From contig NZ_JH636435.1 of assembly GCF_000255655.1 (NCBI RefSeq), forward strand, positions 1,227,683 through 1,291,682: a DNA stretch of 64,000 nucleotides, in the 5' to 3' direction. Of this stretch, positions 52,837 through 62,799 are shown one piece after another. A program made the position numbers and the translations under genes. Under the pieces are notes generated by a model, which saw only the letters and a list, made by a program, of their open reading frames with translations, was not told the DNA's origin and did not search any database. Each line of letters opens with the position of its first letter. The first letter of the stretch is position 1. This DNA is from Schlesneria paludicola DSM 18645 (GTDB taxonomy: Bacteria > Planctomycetota > Planctomycetia > Planctomycetales > Planctomycetaceae).

Positions 52837-53268
52837 TCACTGGGCGTCAGGCTCGTCGCGCTCCAACCGCTTCCCAAAACTCAGCACCGCATCCTCAACA
52901 AATCCCAGACTGCGGTAGAAGTCGATCACCTGCGTGTTTGAGGTACGAACCTGCAAATTGATCTTGGGACAGCCCAAAACACGCAAACGTCGCTCTGCCT
53001 CGTCCATCAGGACGCGTCCCAAGCCTTGCCGCTGCACATCTGGCGAAACCGCGAGATAGTAAATCCATCCGCGATGACCGTCGTACCCAATCATCGCGGC
53101 GGCAATCACCTTCTCCTCATCCACACCGACCAAAAACTGATCGGGAGCAATCGCCAGCTTCCGCTGGATATCCTTATATGGATCGTTCCACGGCCGCAGT
53201 AACCCGCACCGCTGCCAAAGATCGACGACTTGAGATTCATCAGAATGCTGGTACGAGCGAATTTTCAT
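52837..53268 (-). CDS. ypeA: GNAT-family acetyltransferase YpeA
   Basis: The ATG at 53268 gives 143 residues, like YpeA (about 141). Matches are DLWQRCGLLRPWNDPYKDI, IGYDGHRGWIYYLAVSPDVQ, QRQGLGRVLMDEAERRL for the acetyl-CoA-binding loop, then GCPKINLQVR and FYRSLGFVEDAVLSFGKRL. GNAT enzymes transfer acetyl from acetyl-CoA to an amine; the YpeA substrate is not established. It starts 14 bp after the end of the upstream sugar-phosphate isomerase/epimerase gene, so it is probably cotranscribed with it. The longer frame to 53394 overlaps that gene and is rejected. Confidence 0.92.
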   Translation of the reverse strand: MKIRSYQHSDESQVVDLWQRCGLLRPWNDPYKDIQRKLAIAPDQFLVGVDEEKVIAAAMIGYDGHRGWIYYLAVSPDVQRQGLGRVLMDEAERRLRVLGCPKINLQVRTSNTQVIDFYRSLGFVEDAVLSFGKRLERDEPDAQ

Positions 53269-53282
53269 ATTCGAATGGCTTT

Positions 53283-54311
53283 TCAGGCATTCCAACCGCA
53301 CGATTCGCGAACCTTCAGCATCGTCGCGAGGATCGTGTTCCAGGTCTTCGAATCTTCCAAAGTCGCGTTCGGGAACATGCATCCGTCCCAGCAAATATGG
53401 CGAATGCCACGATCCGCAGCGCCCTTCAGCCAGAAGGCCGCTGTCGCCACGATATCGAGCTTACCCTTGGGATCATCGGCCAGACAGTGACGACCGGTCT
53501 TGTCGTGCGAGCCCGTTCCATGAACCGTTCCGTCGTTCTGAGCAACGTGGAAATCGATCGTCCATGGACGTAGTGCATCGGTCATCTTCGTGTAGGCCGC
53601 CGTGAACTCAGCTGGAGAATACCCTTCCTTCAGCAAAGCATGTTCAGGCGCGTTGTATCCCATCAGATAGAGGAATGTATGAGCCTGATCGGCTTGGAAT
53701 CCGACTGTTCCCGGCATGTCAGTCTGCTCGAGCAGATCCACCATATTTTTCCATGAGTGCATCCCGGCCCAGCAGATTTCGCCTTCTGCCGCCAATCTCT
53801 CGCCATGCGCGGCAGCAACAATCCCCGCTTCGCGGAAGGTCGAGGCGATCTTCTTGGTGCTGGCGACTGGGTTCTCGGTCCAGTGGGCTGGGCCTTCCGC
53901 GGCATCAATGCGGATCACGCCATACTTTCGTACGCCGTGCTTGTTGAAGATCCCCGCGATGCGGCAAGCCTTCTTCACGGCCAGCACAAACTTCGCACGT
54001 TGCTCAGGCGTTCCCATGGCGCTGTCGCCAACCGTTCCCGGCCAGACAGGTGCCACCAGCGATCCAACCGCCAATCCTTTGGACGCAATCTTATCTGCAA
54101 CGCGTTTCACGTCATCATCGGTTAGATCGATGTTGATGTGGGGATCGAACAGAAACAGATCCACGCCGTCAAATTTCTGTCCGTTGACGCTGGCCTGCGT
54201 CGTCAATTCCAGCATGCGATCAAGCGAAATGAACGGCTCGGCACCAGGAGACCCTTTTCCGACAAGACCCGGCCACATGGCATTGTGAAGTTTCGGAGAG
54301 GTATTGCTCAT
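53283..54311 (-). CDS. Sugar-phosphate isomerase/epimerase (xylose-isomerase-like TIM barrel)
   Basis: A 342-residue TIM-barrel protein of the AP endonuclease/xylose isomerase-like type. Motifs seen: [64 protein letters not shown] with the metal-binding [36 protein letters not shown] and [20 protein letters not shown]. These acidic/His patterns suit a divalent-metal sugar isomerase/epimerase; the substrate cannot be assigned. It lies between a mannose-6-phosphate-isomerase-like cupin gene and ypeA on the same strand, which suggests a sugar catabolic operon. Confidence 0.8.
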   Translation of the reverse strand: MSNTSPKLHNAMWPGLVGKGSPGAEPFISLDRMLELTTQASVNGQKFDGVDLFLFDPHINIDLTDDDVKRVADKIASKGLAVGSLVAPVWPGTVGDSAMGTPEQRAKFVLAVKKACRIAGIFNKHGVRKYGVIRIDAAEGPAHWTENPVASTKKIASTFREAGIVAAAHGERLAAEGEICWAGMHSWKNMVDLLEQTDMPGTVGFQADQAHTFLYLMGYNAPEHALLKEGYSPAEFTAAYTKMTDALRPWTIDFHVAQNDGTVHGTGSHDKTGRHCLADDPKGKLDIVATAAFWLKGAADRGIRHICWDGCMFPNATLEDSKTWNTILATMLKVRESCGWNA

Positions 54312-54428
54312 CAGGGGTTCCTAGTGCTTCGATCTTAAGAGTGCCATCCATCCAAGTTGCGAAACCGGCAACCCGGTTCGCCCATCCGCCAGCGTCGCCT
54401 GAACCGATTGCTCGGTGACCGCACGCCA

Positions 54429-55655
54429 TTACTTCTTCTTGTGGTCGCCCACATTCGGAGCGGCAGGCTGCGCGTTCGGTCCAAAGTAACGCAGCGAAAC
54501 CAGCGGTTCCGAACCGATATTCTCGATGACGACGCCTTCTTCAGCCGCCTTGGCGGTGACGAAGACTTCGTCATCGGTCATTTGACCAAATCGAATCATC
54601 GCAGGCGTCTGCAACCGCAGGCCATTGATCTTGCCTTCGCCTTGAACGGTGATCCAGCCGTAGGCGCCACCGTCCGTGATCGTGACTTTGACACCAGGAT
54701 TGACCGTCAATTCCTTCGCGGTAAACAGTTGCTCGCCGTTGACCTTGCCGTAAACGATCCAGCGATCGACGTAGCCTTCTTTTTCCGTTTCGGCGACTGG
54801 AATTGGTTCCAGGTAATTGTTGTCTTTGAAATTGGGATCAACGTTCTTTTCCCAATCCAAGGCGTCGACTAAGTGCTGCAAGTCATCGTGCTTCTCTTTC
54901 GGGAAGTCTTTGACGAGCAGCGAGCGTGGTACCGCGCGGCCTTCTACCATCGACTGGTACATGCCGAACACGTCACTACCCCATTGAGGTTCGTACGTGA
55001 GCAGGCTGCCTGGTGCGTGCAGGACGCACGGTGGAATCAACCAGCCGGTGCCGGGCTTCAGGCGATACGCCTTCGAGAGGTCGAGGATGCCGTTGTCGCC
55101 ATCGTTCCAACGAGCCAAAGCGTCAATGACGTCTTGCTTCGTCGTGCCGGGTTCCAATCCCATAAATGTATAAGGGAAATTATTGCCGGTCGAATTGAGC
55201 TGCGGCGGGAAGTAGTACGATTCGGGCTTTCCTTCCTGCCCCACAAGCTTGGCCTGAGCTGTATTCTGGTGCATGTGGTGCGGGATCGGCCCCATATTAT
55301 CGAAGAACTTCGAATAGACCGGCCAGCGCTTGTACTTACCCCAAATGTGCTCGCCGACCGCTTCCGAACCCAGTTCGGCAATCGCGTCTCGCAACGTGAA
55401 TTTCTGCCCAGCGTGAACGCAGTACGACAGCCCTTCGTCCGCAGGTGCCCCCTCGTTCGTGGCGACAGTCGTCGATGAAAACCAGCGTTCATCGATCCCA
55501 CCGCGGTGGGTTCCGAGCGCGTAGTAGTCTGCAGGATGAAGCTTCAACCGTCGGCCAGGCTGCAGGAACGATCGCGGAACCCACGTGGGGGCCAACCGAA
55601 ACACTCCCTGACCTTCGGTCAAAGCAGCGGACGCCAGTCGCTTTACGTCGGCCAT
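54429..55655 (-). CDS. Cupin/mannose-6-phosphate isomerase-like protein
   Basis: The ATG at 55655 (MADVKRLASAALTEGQG) with AGGAG 12 nt upstream is the likely start, giving 408 residues; the track frame extends to 55814 but without support. The protein resembles class I mannose-6-phosphate isomerases/cupins: NMGPIPHHMHQNTAQAKLVG carries His metal ligands, GKPESYYFPPQLNSTGNNFP, then GWLIPPCVLHAPGSLLTYEP with a further His, and a second cupin half at about 300-400. The C-terminal DHKKK tail is odd but short. It probably isomerises a sugar phosphate or binds a sugar; the substrate is uncertain. The sugar-phosphate isomerase/epimerase gene follows downstream in the same direction. Confidence 0.78.
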   Translation of the reverse strand: MADVKRLASAALTEGQGVFRLAPTWVPRSFLQPGRRLKLHPADYYALGTHRGGIDERWFSSTTVATNEGAPADEGLSYCVHAGQKFTLRDAIAELGSEAVGEHIWGKYKRWPVYSKFFDNMGPIPHHMHQNTAQAKLVGQEGKPESYYFPPQLNSTGNNFPYTFMGLEPGTTKQDVIDALARWNDGDNGILDLSKAYRLKPGTGWLIPPCVLHAPGSLLTYEPQWGSDVFGMYQSMVEGRAVPRSLLVKDFPKEKHDDLQHLVDALDWEKNVDPNFKDNNYLEPIPVAETEKEGYVDRWIVYGKVNGEQLFTAKELTVNPGVKVTITDGGAYGWITVQGEGKINGLRLQTPAMIRFGQMTDDEVFVTAKAAEEGVVIENIGSEPLVSLRYFGPNAQPAAPNVGDHKKK

Positions 55656-55936
55656 GATCTCGACAATCTCCTGCGAGCGACGTGGTCGCGAGCGTTGCGG
55701 GTTGAACATGAAACGGATCAAGAATCGCGATTTTTGAGGTTCGGGCCCGGAAAAGCAATCGACACGCGGGATCACTTCGTGGTGATTACGTTTTTCACAA
55801 GCTGTCGACAGCACATTGCGGCGGGGGTTTGCGATGCACCCGCCACTCGAAACCGTTCGAAAACGGTGACGGGCTCAACGTGTACAAAGAGCCAGAACTT
55901 CCTCAAAGTTTCATGTGGGAACCGCGGCAACCACGA

Positions 55937-56143
55937 TTAATGAGCGGAACGCGCCGGGGGAGGCCCGAGTTGGATCAAGCCCTCCGATTTCGTTCCGGAA
56001 TTGGAGGGACAATCGCCGCAGCCGGTTGAACAGCACGAATTCGTCGTCGGACTCATCATCAAGCGGTACCCGCGCCATCCCAGGACGCCAATCGCCCAGA
56101 GGACACAGGCCGCTACGATGATAATTTGGAGTTCGACGTTCAC
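55937..56143 (-). CDS. Small Cys-rich membrane protein, FeoB-associated-like
   Basis: The best start is GTG 56143, 2 bp beyond the stop of the upstream dehydrogenase gene and with GGA 12 nt upstream; an ATG start within that gene is less likely. The 68-residue product has one membrane helix (VELQIIIVAACVLWAIGVLG) and then a Cys-rich tail (NSCCSTGCGDCPSNSG), the layout of FeoB-associated Cys-rich membrane proteins. No feoB gene is visible in the window, so the iron link is only by family resemblance. It probably shares the transcript of the dehydrogenase gene. Confidence 0.6.
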   Translation of the reverse strand: MNVELQIIIVAACVLWAIGVLGWRGYRLMMSPTTNSCCSTGCGDCPSNSGTKSEGLIQLGPPPARSAH

Positions 56144-56145
56144 GA

Positions 56146-57138
56146 TCAGTTCTTTTCCGACCATTTCCAATTGGTGACACCCGCCAAGTTACGGATGCAT
56201 TCCGTCGGCCAGCCCCCCTTGGAAAGTGAGACGATCGTTTCGGCACACATCTTTTGTGTGTCAAAGTTCGATTCATCGTCCAGACCGGCCAGATGACCAC
56301 TCAACAGAACATTTGTCATTTTCAGCAGTGGACTGGTCGCGGGCAATGGTTCAACTTCAAAAACGTCCAATCCCGCGGCACGCAAATGGCCAGAATTCAA
56401 AGCGGCAATCAGCGCTGGTTCATCAACCAACAGTCCACGAGCCGTATTGATCAGGACGGAACCGGGCTTCATCATTGCGAATGTTTTCGCATTCATGACG
56501 TGCGTCGTTTCCTTGCTGACCGGCAAGTGCAAGCTGACGTAGTCCGATTTCTTCAGCAGATCCTCGAACGACGCAATCTCGATGTTCCACTGTTCGCAGA
56601 ATTCGCGTTGGGGATAAGGGTCGTAAGCGACGACCTTCATTCCTACGCCCACCGCCCGAGTCGCCACCGCCCGACCAATCCGTCCCAGACCAACGATCCC
56701 GAGTGTGCGCCCCATGATTCGCGGCGTCGACGCGCGCTTCCAAGTGGCGGCACGAACCAACTGGTCACGCAACGGAAACAATCGGCCAACACCAAACAGC
56801 AAAGCAAACGTGTGCTCGGCCACGGCGTGGTGGTTCACACCGGGCGTAGTCGCCACAATGACGCGATGCTTGTCACAGGCCGGCAGATCGACGGCATCAT
56901 AACCAACTCCTGACCGTGCCAGCACTCGCAGCTTTGGGCACGCTTCAACCAGCGATGCGGGCCAGGGCTCGGAACCGGCAATGACGGCCACACAATCCTT
57001 GACCACCGGCAACAAATTGGCTGTCTGATAAATGTCCACATCACGCGGCGCCTGAACGACTTCGAACCCCGCCTTTTGCAGGATTTCGATGTGTGGTCCC
57101 TCTTCCGTGCTGAGCGCCGTACAAACAACCTTCGGCAT
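56146..57138 (-). CDS. NAD-dependent D-2-hydroxyacid dehydrogenase (phosphoglycerate dehydrogenase-like)
   Basis: The ATG at 57138 has AGGAG 7 nt upstream; 330 residues. The NAD-binding Rossmann motif is GRTLGIVGLGRIGRAVATRA, with the catalytic Arg in LINTARGLLVDEPALI, Glu in AAGLDVFEVEPLP, and the His in LLSGHLAGLDDES. This is the D-isomer-specific 2-hydroxyacid dehydrogenase family (SerA/GyaR-like) that oxidises a D-2-hydroxyacid or 3-phosphoglycerate. There is no ACT domain, so a true SerA function is not certain. leuB ends upstream on the same strand after about 80 bp. Confidence 0.9.
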   Translation of the reverse strand: MPKVVCTALSTEEGPHIEILQKAGFEVVQAPRDVDIYQTANLLPVVKDCVAVIAGSEPWPASLVEACPKLRVLARSGVGYDAVDLPACDKHRVIVATTPGVNHHAVAEHTFALLFGVGRLFPLRDQLVRAATWKRASTPRIMGRTLGIVGLGRIGRAVATRAVGVGMKVVAYDPYPQREFCEQWNIEIASFEDLLKKSDYVSLHLPVSKETTHVMNAKTFAMMKPGSVLINTARGLLVDEPALIAALNSGHLRAAGLDVFEVEPLPATSPLLKMTNVLLSGHLAGLDDESNFDTQKMCAETIVSLSKGGWPTECIRNLAGVTNWKWSEKN

Positions 57139-57220
57139 GAACTCGCTCCTGAGACAGTTTGAAAGTGATTCAGAACGCTGATTCGTTGCAGGGCAGGACT
57201 GTGTGGCAGCCCGATTCTGG

Positions 57221-58294
57221 TCAGGCGTTGAGTTCCGCCAGCACCAGTGACCCCATTTCGGCCGTGCCCACACTCGACGCACCATTCGCGAGATCGGCCG
57301 TGCGGTGCCCCTTCGCCAGGACGCGATCCACGGCGCGTTCGATCGCCACCGCTTCCGCTTCCAGCTTCAGCGAATGACGCAGCAATAGGGCCGATGCCAA
57401 GATCGTCGCCAGCGGGTTGGCAATACCTTTTCCTGCGATGTCTGGCGCCGATCCGTGAATCGGCTCGTAAAGACCTGGGCCAGACGAGCCAATCGAAGCC
57501 GACGGCAACATCCCCATGGAACCCGGCAGCATCGATCCTTCGTCGGTCAGAATGTCACCGAACAAATTCTCGGTCACCACGACGTCAAACGCACGTGGTT
57601 TTGAAATCAAATGCATCGCCATCGCGTCCACCAGCACGTTTTCGTACTGCACATCAGGGAATTCGGCTTTCATGACGCGCTCAAACGTCTTCCGCCACAG
57701 GCGAGAGACTTCCAGCACGTTGGCCTTGTCGACCGATGTCACTTTCTTGCGACGTCCCCGTGCCGCTTCACCGGCCAGACGCACGATCCGCTCAATTTCG
57801 TGCGTGCTATACACCATTGTATTGAACGCCGATTCGCCGGACGCATGCGGCTCTTTGCCTGATGGGCCAAAGTAAATCCCACCGGTCAGCTCACGGAAGA
57901 ACAGAATATCCGTCCCCGAAACGATCTCCGTTTTCAGCGGTGATGCACTCACCAGATACGGCGACACGAAAATCGGTCGCAGATTGGCAAACAGTCCCAA
58001 TTCTTTGCGAATCTTCAACAAGCCGGCTTCGGGACGCGTCTTCGCATTCGGGTCATCCCATTTCGGACCACCAACCGCGCCCAACAATACTGCCTGAGAC
58101 GACTTGCAAGCCGCCAGGGTTTCGTCGGGTAGGGGGTTGCCGCATTGATCAATGGCGCAGCCACCAATCATCGCCGTCGTGAACTTGAACGTATGTCCAA
58201 ACTTCTTGCCGATCTCCAGCAACACGCGCTCTCCCTGAGCAACGACTTCTGGACCAATCCCATCACCCGGGAGGAGAACAATGTGAGCTTGCAA
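57221..58294 (-). CDS. leuB: 3-isopropylmalate dehydrogenase (LeuB)
   Basis: The 357-residue protein starts at TTG 58294 with AAAGG upstream; no closer ATG fits. It is a clear Leu[53 protein letters not shown], the substrate/metal residues in [47 protein letters not shown] with [20 protein letters not shown], and the NAD-binding [20 protein letters not shown]. LeuB oxidatively decarboxylates 3-isopropylmalate in leucine synthesis. A secreted hydrolase gene is divergently transcribed from it across 390 bp. Confidence 0.96.
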   Translation of the reverse strand: MQAHIVLLPGDGIGPEVVAQGERVLLEIGKKFGHTFKFTTAMIGGCAIDQCGNPLPDETLAACKSSQAVLLGAVGGPKWDDPNAKTRPEAGLLKIRKELGLFANLRPIFVSPYLVSASPLKTEIVSGTDILFFRELTGGIYFGPSGKEPHASGESAFNTMVYSTHEIERIVRLAGEAARGRRKKVTSVDKANVLEVSRLWRKTFERVMKAEFPDVQYENVLVDAMAMHLISKPRAFDVVVTENLFGDILTDEGSMLPGSMGMLPSASIGSSGPGLYEPIHGSAPDIAGKGIANPLATILASALLLRHSLKLEAEAVAIERAVDRVLAKGHRTADLANGASSVGTAEMGSLVLAELNA

Positions 58295-58685
58295 CGCGGA
58301 TCAACCTTTCGCAGAAATTCCACTGGAACCGAGCCAACCATTCGCCACACTTTACGGAACGCCGAACGTGGCGAAAAGTGTCGCGACGGAAACCGTGTCA
58401 TCCGCGAATCGGACAGCACAACGGAGAGGGCCTTGCAAGCGAGGGCCGTGGCGGAGGCGGATTGACACGGGAATACGCGGCAAACCACAGCAGGACAGGC
58501 ATGAATGCTGGCATCCTCGCACGAATCGAGCCAAGATATCTGACTTAAATTCCAGAAACAGGCCCCCGTCGAGAATCCGTTCGACGAAACCATTTTCCCT
58601 GAGCCAAATTACCGCTCAGCGAGAATCGAGATCGTCCTCAGCATCGACGGTCATCCCATCGAAATCAAACTTTCGGGTGTCAATG
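58295..58685. other. Divergent intergenic region
   Basis: About 390 bp between leuB and the secreted alpha/beta hydrolase gene. An open frame through it joins to the hydrolase but lacks a signal peptide there, so it is noncoding. It should carry both promoters; I cannot point to them. Confidence 0.4.
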
Positions 58686-59879
58686 ATGCGAAACTTGATG
58701 ACAGTCGCGGTCGCAATCACGATTTTTTCGGTGTCAACGAAAATGAGCATTGCGCAAGATCTCGACCCGCGTTTAAAAGGCTATGACATTTCTGGACAGG
58801 TTCGCTTCCAAACCAGTGAACAAGCGGAGGGTCGACGCCGACAACTGGTCAAATCGATCTGGGTCGAAGGATTGCCTCGCACACGTCCTGAAAAAATCGA
58901 AACATTGCGAGTTTCGGATGAACTGGCCGCCGTAAATCAAAGCCTCATTTCCAAAGTCGATCGCTACACGATGAATGTCAGCGGGACTCAGTTCCACGCC
59001 ATCGCATACGTCGCAAGCCCTGTCACCCCTCCCGCTTCCAAATCGAAGCTCGCCATTGTGCAGGCAGGACATATGCTGGAAGGAAAAGACCACTACCTCG
59101 ATGCCGGTTTGAAGCAGACTATTGAACGGTTGCTTCAAAATGGATTCATCGTCGCAGTCCTTCAAATGCCGCTCGTCGGCTGGAACCAGGACGCGTCAGG
59201 GATCCTGCCCAATGGGCAGTCGTTTAACATTCGCCAACGAGGATCGGCCGGCCACGACGAGCTATTCGCCGAAGTGGAAAGCACGCTTCGCGGCCAAACG
59301 ATGGCATTTTTTCTGGAACCGGTCGTGCAAGTCACGAATGAACTGCTCGCCACGCATCCTCAAAATATCGGCTTGCTGATGATCGGACTCTCGGGTGGAG
59401 GATGGACGACCCACATGTCCGCGGCACTCGATCCGCGAATTCAAATTTCCATTCCTGTGGCGGGCGCTTTGCCGCTTTATGCACGGCCGTTCAGTCGAGG
59501 CAGCAAGGGCGACAGCGAACAAGAATATGCGTTGATCTTTGCCGAAGACGATACGAACCAAGACGGAATATTGGATCGTGCCAGCGGCGTCTGCTCGTGG
59601 CTGGAAGTCTTTGCGCTCGGCGGGATCAGCCCGTCTGCAAAAGCTCCTCGCCAACAAATCCAGGTTCTCAATTTTGAAGACGCCTGTTGCTTCAACGGCC
59701 CCGTGTATCAGACATACGAGGCCCCCCTCGTCAAACTCGTCGCCTCAATCGGTCGAGGCACCTGGCAACTGTTCGTAGATCGAACCCACCAAGATCATCT
59801 GATTTCCGAACAGGTTCTCGATCAGGTTCTGATACCAGCGATCAGTCGCATGACCTTGCTTGATACGATCCAGGAATGA
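58686..59879 (+). CDS. Secreted alpha/beta-hydrolase (dienelactone-hydrolase/esterase-like)
   Basis: The frame extends to 58368, but the ATG at 58686 (or the ATG three bases earlier) starts the signal peptide (MRNLMTVAVAITIFSVSTKM). The 397-residue mature-type protein has an alpha/beta hydrolase fold: IVQAGHMLEGKD for the oxyanion region, the nucleophile elbow GLSGGGWTTHMSAALDP, an acidic LIFAEDDTNQDGILD, and the likely catalytic His in VDRTHQDHLIS. It probably cleaves an ester in the periplasm or outside; the substrate is unknown. A hairpin (59916-59948) follows its stop. Confidence 0.75.
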   Translation: MRNLMTVAVAITIFSVSTKMSIAQDLDPRLKGYDISGQVRFQTSEQAEGRRRQLVKSIWVEGLPRTRPEKIETLRVSDELAAVNQSLISKVDRYTMNVSGTQFHAIAYVASPVTPPASKSKLAIVQAGHMLEGKDHYLDAGLKQTIERLLQNGFIVAVLQMPLVGWNQDASGILPNGQSFNIRQRGSAGHDELFAEVESTLRGQTMAFFLEPVVQVTNELLATHPQNIGLLMIGLSGGGWTTHMSAALDPRIQISIPVAGALPLYARPFSRGSKGDSEQEYALIFAEDDTNQDGILDRASGVCSWLEVFALGGISPSAKAPRQQIQVLNFEDACCFNGPVYQTYEAPLVKLVASIGRGTWQLFVDRTHQDHLISEQVLDQVLIPAISRMTLLDTIQE

Positions 59880-59915
59880 GTCGCCACTCAATCCGACCAG
59901 TGCGGTCCCCCGATT

Positions 59916-59948
59916 GTGAGGGGCCTCGTTCGCGTCAGAGGCCCTCAC
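59916..59948. terminator. Bidirectional terminator hairpin between convergent genes
   Basis: GTGAGGGGCCTC (59916-59927) pairs with GAGGCCCTCAC (59938-59948, one bulged G) around a 10-nt loop, 37 bp after the hydrolase stop and before the leftward creatininase gene ends at 59989. Confidence 0.6.
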
Positions 59949-59988
59949 CGCCCGCCCTCTCAATGCGGCACCAACACAGGTTCGCCTT

Positions 59989-60873
59989 TCAGTTGCCGGG
60001 ATTCGTCAGATTTCGTTGGCCCCAGGGAATTGGCATTGTCGGTGGGTGCCGATGAAAGTCTTTGCGGACGTCTTTGGGACGACGGTACCAGTACTGAATG
60101 AATCGTCCCAATTGCTTGACCGCCTCGAGATAAACCCGTTCCCCTTTGTCCTTCCGGCCCAGTTCCGCATCCCCCAGAACGCCCGTATCTGAATAACTAC
60201 TGGTCCACGAAACCGCCGTTGCGGGCCCCGCGGCAAAGAGATCCACCCAATTGAACGGGTTTTCTTCGTCATTGAACGAGATCGTACCGCTCTTGATCAA
60301 ATCTTTCCGAACATCCTCCTCGTCCAGATACAAATAGAGCGACGTTTCGAGTTCGCAGGCATGCGAACAACCGCCGGGGAATTTGCTCTCACGCCAGCTT
60401 GGTAAGAACGCCTTATCGACGGTCAACAGGTTCCACCAGGCAATGACGCAGCACTCCGCGTCCGTTTCAAGATTCGTCCGTCGTGCGGCCAAATCGAGAT
60501 TCGGCATGTTCGATCCGTGGCCATTCAACAGGATAATTTTCTTGAAACCGTGATACGCCAACGACCGTGTCACGTCGAGAACCTGCTCAATGAAGGTCGC
60601 ATAGTTGGTATTGATCGTGCCTGGAAAATCCATGACGTGTCCGGTGTATCCATACGACAAATGAGGTAGCACGAGAACTTTATCCGCCAGTTCGCGCCCG
60701 GTGCCGTGCGCAATCCCCCCCGGGCAAACCAGATCCACATCCAGCGGCAGATGCGGACCGTGCTGTTCGACGGCTCCGCAGGGGACAATACAGACCTTCT
60801 TCAGATCGACCGCATCATTGATTTCCGGCCAGGTCAGTTTCTCATAGCGATGTTCAGTAGCCGCACGCGACAT
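59989..60873 (-). CDS. Creatininase-family amidohydrolase
   Basis: The ATG at 60873 has AGGAG 7 nt upstream; 294 residues. It has the creatininase signature: CIVPCGAVEQHGPHLPLDVD (metal-binding Glu/His), VMDFPGTINTNYATFIEQVL, IILLNGHGSNMPNLDLAARR, and GGCSHACELETSLYLYLDEE. Members hydrolyse cyclic amides such as creatinine or act on formamide intermediates in cofactor synthesis; the exact substrate is not predictable here. It is transcribed convergently with the secreted hydrolase. Confidence 0.85.
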   Translation of the reverse strand: MSRAATEHRYEKLTWPEINDAVDLKKVCIVPCGAVEQHGPHLPLDVDLVCPGGIAHGTGRELADKVLVLPHLSYGYTGHVMDFPGTINTNYATFIEQVLDVTRSLAYHGFKKIILLNGHGSNMPNLDLAARRTNLETDAECCVIAWWNLLTVDKAFLPSWRESKFPGGCSHACELETSLYLYLDEEDVRKDLIKSGTISFNDEENPFNWVDLFAAGPATAVSWTSSYSDTGVLGDAELGRKDKGERVYLEAVKQLGRFIQYWYRRPKDVRKDFHRHPPTMPIPWGQRNLTNPGN

Positions 60874-61326
60874 ATTGATCTCCTGAGGATGCCTCTCGCC
60901 CAACCCAAGTTCGAATCATACGACCGCGGTAACGAACTGGATAATCGGCCGCGAACAATCCTCATCCAGACATTTCTTCACGATCCTGTTACCAATCCGT
61001 CACGAACGATTCGAACAAACTGCAGCCTTGCCAAATTTTGAGATCAGCAGATTTTCTGGGCACCACGGTGCAATTCACATATGTTCACACACCGGATACT
61101 TGGATGCGATCTTTGCATTGGTGTATTTGATTGTTTGGACGAAACGAGAGATTGTAGAGACGAGCAAAGCTTCAAACGGGAAGGAACGCATTGACGAATG
61201 AACTCGTGGCGAGCGCGCCGAATCAAATGTGGACGATGCCTCACCAATCAGATCCAAGTTGCCGTGCCACGAGCAACACAGTCGCCTCAAGCACTCCTGT
61301 AAGACACCATCACAAAGGTTCTCTGA
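60874..61326. other. Divergent intergenic region, 453 bp
   Basis: It separates the leftward creatininase gene from the rightward alpha/beta hydrolase. No repeat or credible gene; small open frames here lack ribosome-binding sites. Promoters for both genes should lie here. Confidence 0.45.
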
Positions 61327-62799
61327 ATGTTCGACAAACTCGGATATCTCACGGTGTCGCTGGGTCTCTTCATTTCGTTCTATTGCCCAGCAATCGCCTG
61401 GGCGAGTGAGGGGCCGACGTCAAAAACGCCCGTGGCAACGAACGACGACGGTGCCGAAAAGCCGCTGACCGCGGAAGACGTGAAAGGCAACTGGTTGGGA
61501 ACGATCAACGCAGGCGTTGTCAAACTGCGATTGGGATTCGCCGTCGTGGGCACTAAGCCCGAACAACTGAAAGTCCGGATGTTTAGTGTCGATCAGGGAA
61601 ATGCCGAGATTCCCGTGGATGTCATCAAACTTGATGCGAACAAAGTGTCGATGCAGCTTACAAAAATCAGCGCGACCTTCCAGGGAACGTGGAATTCCCA
61701 AACCAACGAAATCGCCGGAAACTGGAAACAAGGGGCCCAATCCTTTCCGATCACGCTCAAGAAAGTCGAATCGCTTCCGAATGCGGGGCGACCACAGGAT
61801 CCCTCCAAGCCATACCCCTATCTGGAAGAAGACGTCACCTTCACCAACGCGAAGCACAACGTGACGCTTAAAGGGACGCTGACCCAGCCGAAAGGATCCG
61901 GGCCGTTTCCTGCCGTGGTACTGATCTCGGGGTCGGGACCACAAGATCGGAACGAAGAAATTGCCGGACATCGGCCGTTTCTGGTTCTCGCCGATGCGCT
62001 GACCCGACGCGGAATCGCCGTCTTGCGATTTGACGATCGAGACTTTGAAAAACCGGACGAGCTCTTTAAGGCGACGAGCGAGGACCTTTCGCATGACGTT
62101 TTGGCCGCGGTGAGCTTTTTACGAGCGCGTCCTCAAATTGCCGCGACCAAAATCGGACTTGTGGGACACAGTGAAGGGGGCTTGATTGCCCCAATGTTGG
62201 CCAGCCGCGACAAGGAGATCGCATTGATCGTCATGATCGCCGGCCCCGGGGTGAGCGGTGATGTGATCCTGAATCGTCAACAAGACATGATGCGTGAGCG
62301 GGCCGGGGTCAGCGAAGCCACGCGTGCAAAAGACCGTGCGACGTCACAAGAATGGTTTGACATCATCAAGGCCGAGCCGGACAACGCCCAGGCGACGAAG
62401 AAGATCGAAGCTGCGTTCGAGAAATCGCACCCCGAGAGCGACGCGGCAGAGAAAGACGCACTTAAAATAGGCGTCAAAACATTGCTCACACCGTGGTTTC
62501 GTTTTTTTATTTCCTACGATCCCCAACCGGCTCTGACGAACGTCAAATGCCCCGTCCTGGCCGTCATCGGCGAGAAAGATCTTCAGGTGCCGGCCGCTCA
62601 AAATCTGAAAGTGATCGAAGCCGCATTGAAGGCCGGCGGCAATAAGAATTTCCTGGCGAAGGAATTGCCGGGGCTGAACCACCTGCTTCAGCCGTGCGTC
62701 ACGGGGTTTCTCGACGAGTACTCAACAATTGAAACCACGATCGATCCGGACGCATTGAAGCTGATCAGTGACTGGATTGTCGCGCGGATGTCGAAATGA
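61327..62799 (+). CDS. Secreted alpha/beta hydrolase with N-terminal beta domain
   Basis: The ATG at 61327 has AAAGG upstream; 490 residues with signal peptide (LGYLTVSLGLFISFYCPAIA). An N-terminal beta domain (GNWLGTINAGVVKLRLGFAV...GNWKQGAQSFPITLKKVE) precedes the hydrolase domain at about 160-480. The hydrolase has VVLISGSGPQDRNEE, FDDRDFEKPDE, the nucleophile elbow GLVGHSEGGLIAPMLASR, a likely acid in VLAVIGEKDLQVPA and a His in LPGLNHLLQPC. It belongs to the family often annotated as prolyl oligopeptidase/COG1073-like alpha/beta hydrolases. Substrate unknown. It overlaps the convergent Nudix gene by 35 bp. Confidence 0.82.
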   Translation: MFDKLGYLTVSLGLFISFYCPAIAWASEGPTSKTPVATNDDGAEKPLTAEDVKGNWLGTINAGVVKLRLGFAVVGTKPEQLKVRMFSVDQGNAEIPVDVIKLDANKVSMQLTKISATFQGTWNSQTNEIAGNWKQGAQSFPITLKKVESLPNAGRPQDPSKPYPYLEEDVTFTNAKHNVTLKGTLTQPKGSGPFPAVVLISGSGPQDRNEEIAGHRPFLVLADALTRRGIAVLRFDDRDFEKPDELFKATSEDLSHDVLAAVSFLRARPQIAATKIGLVGHSEGGLIAPMLASRDKEIALIVMIAGPGVSGDVILNRQQDMMRERAGVSEATRAKDRATSQEWFDIIKAEPDNAQATKKIEAAFEKSHPESDAAEKDALKIGVKTLLTPWFRFFISYDPQPALTNVKCPVLAVIGEKDLQVPAAQNLKVIEAALKAGGNKNFLAKELPGLNHLLQPCVTGFLDEYSTIETTIDPDALKLISDWIVARMSK

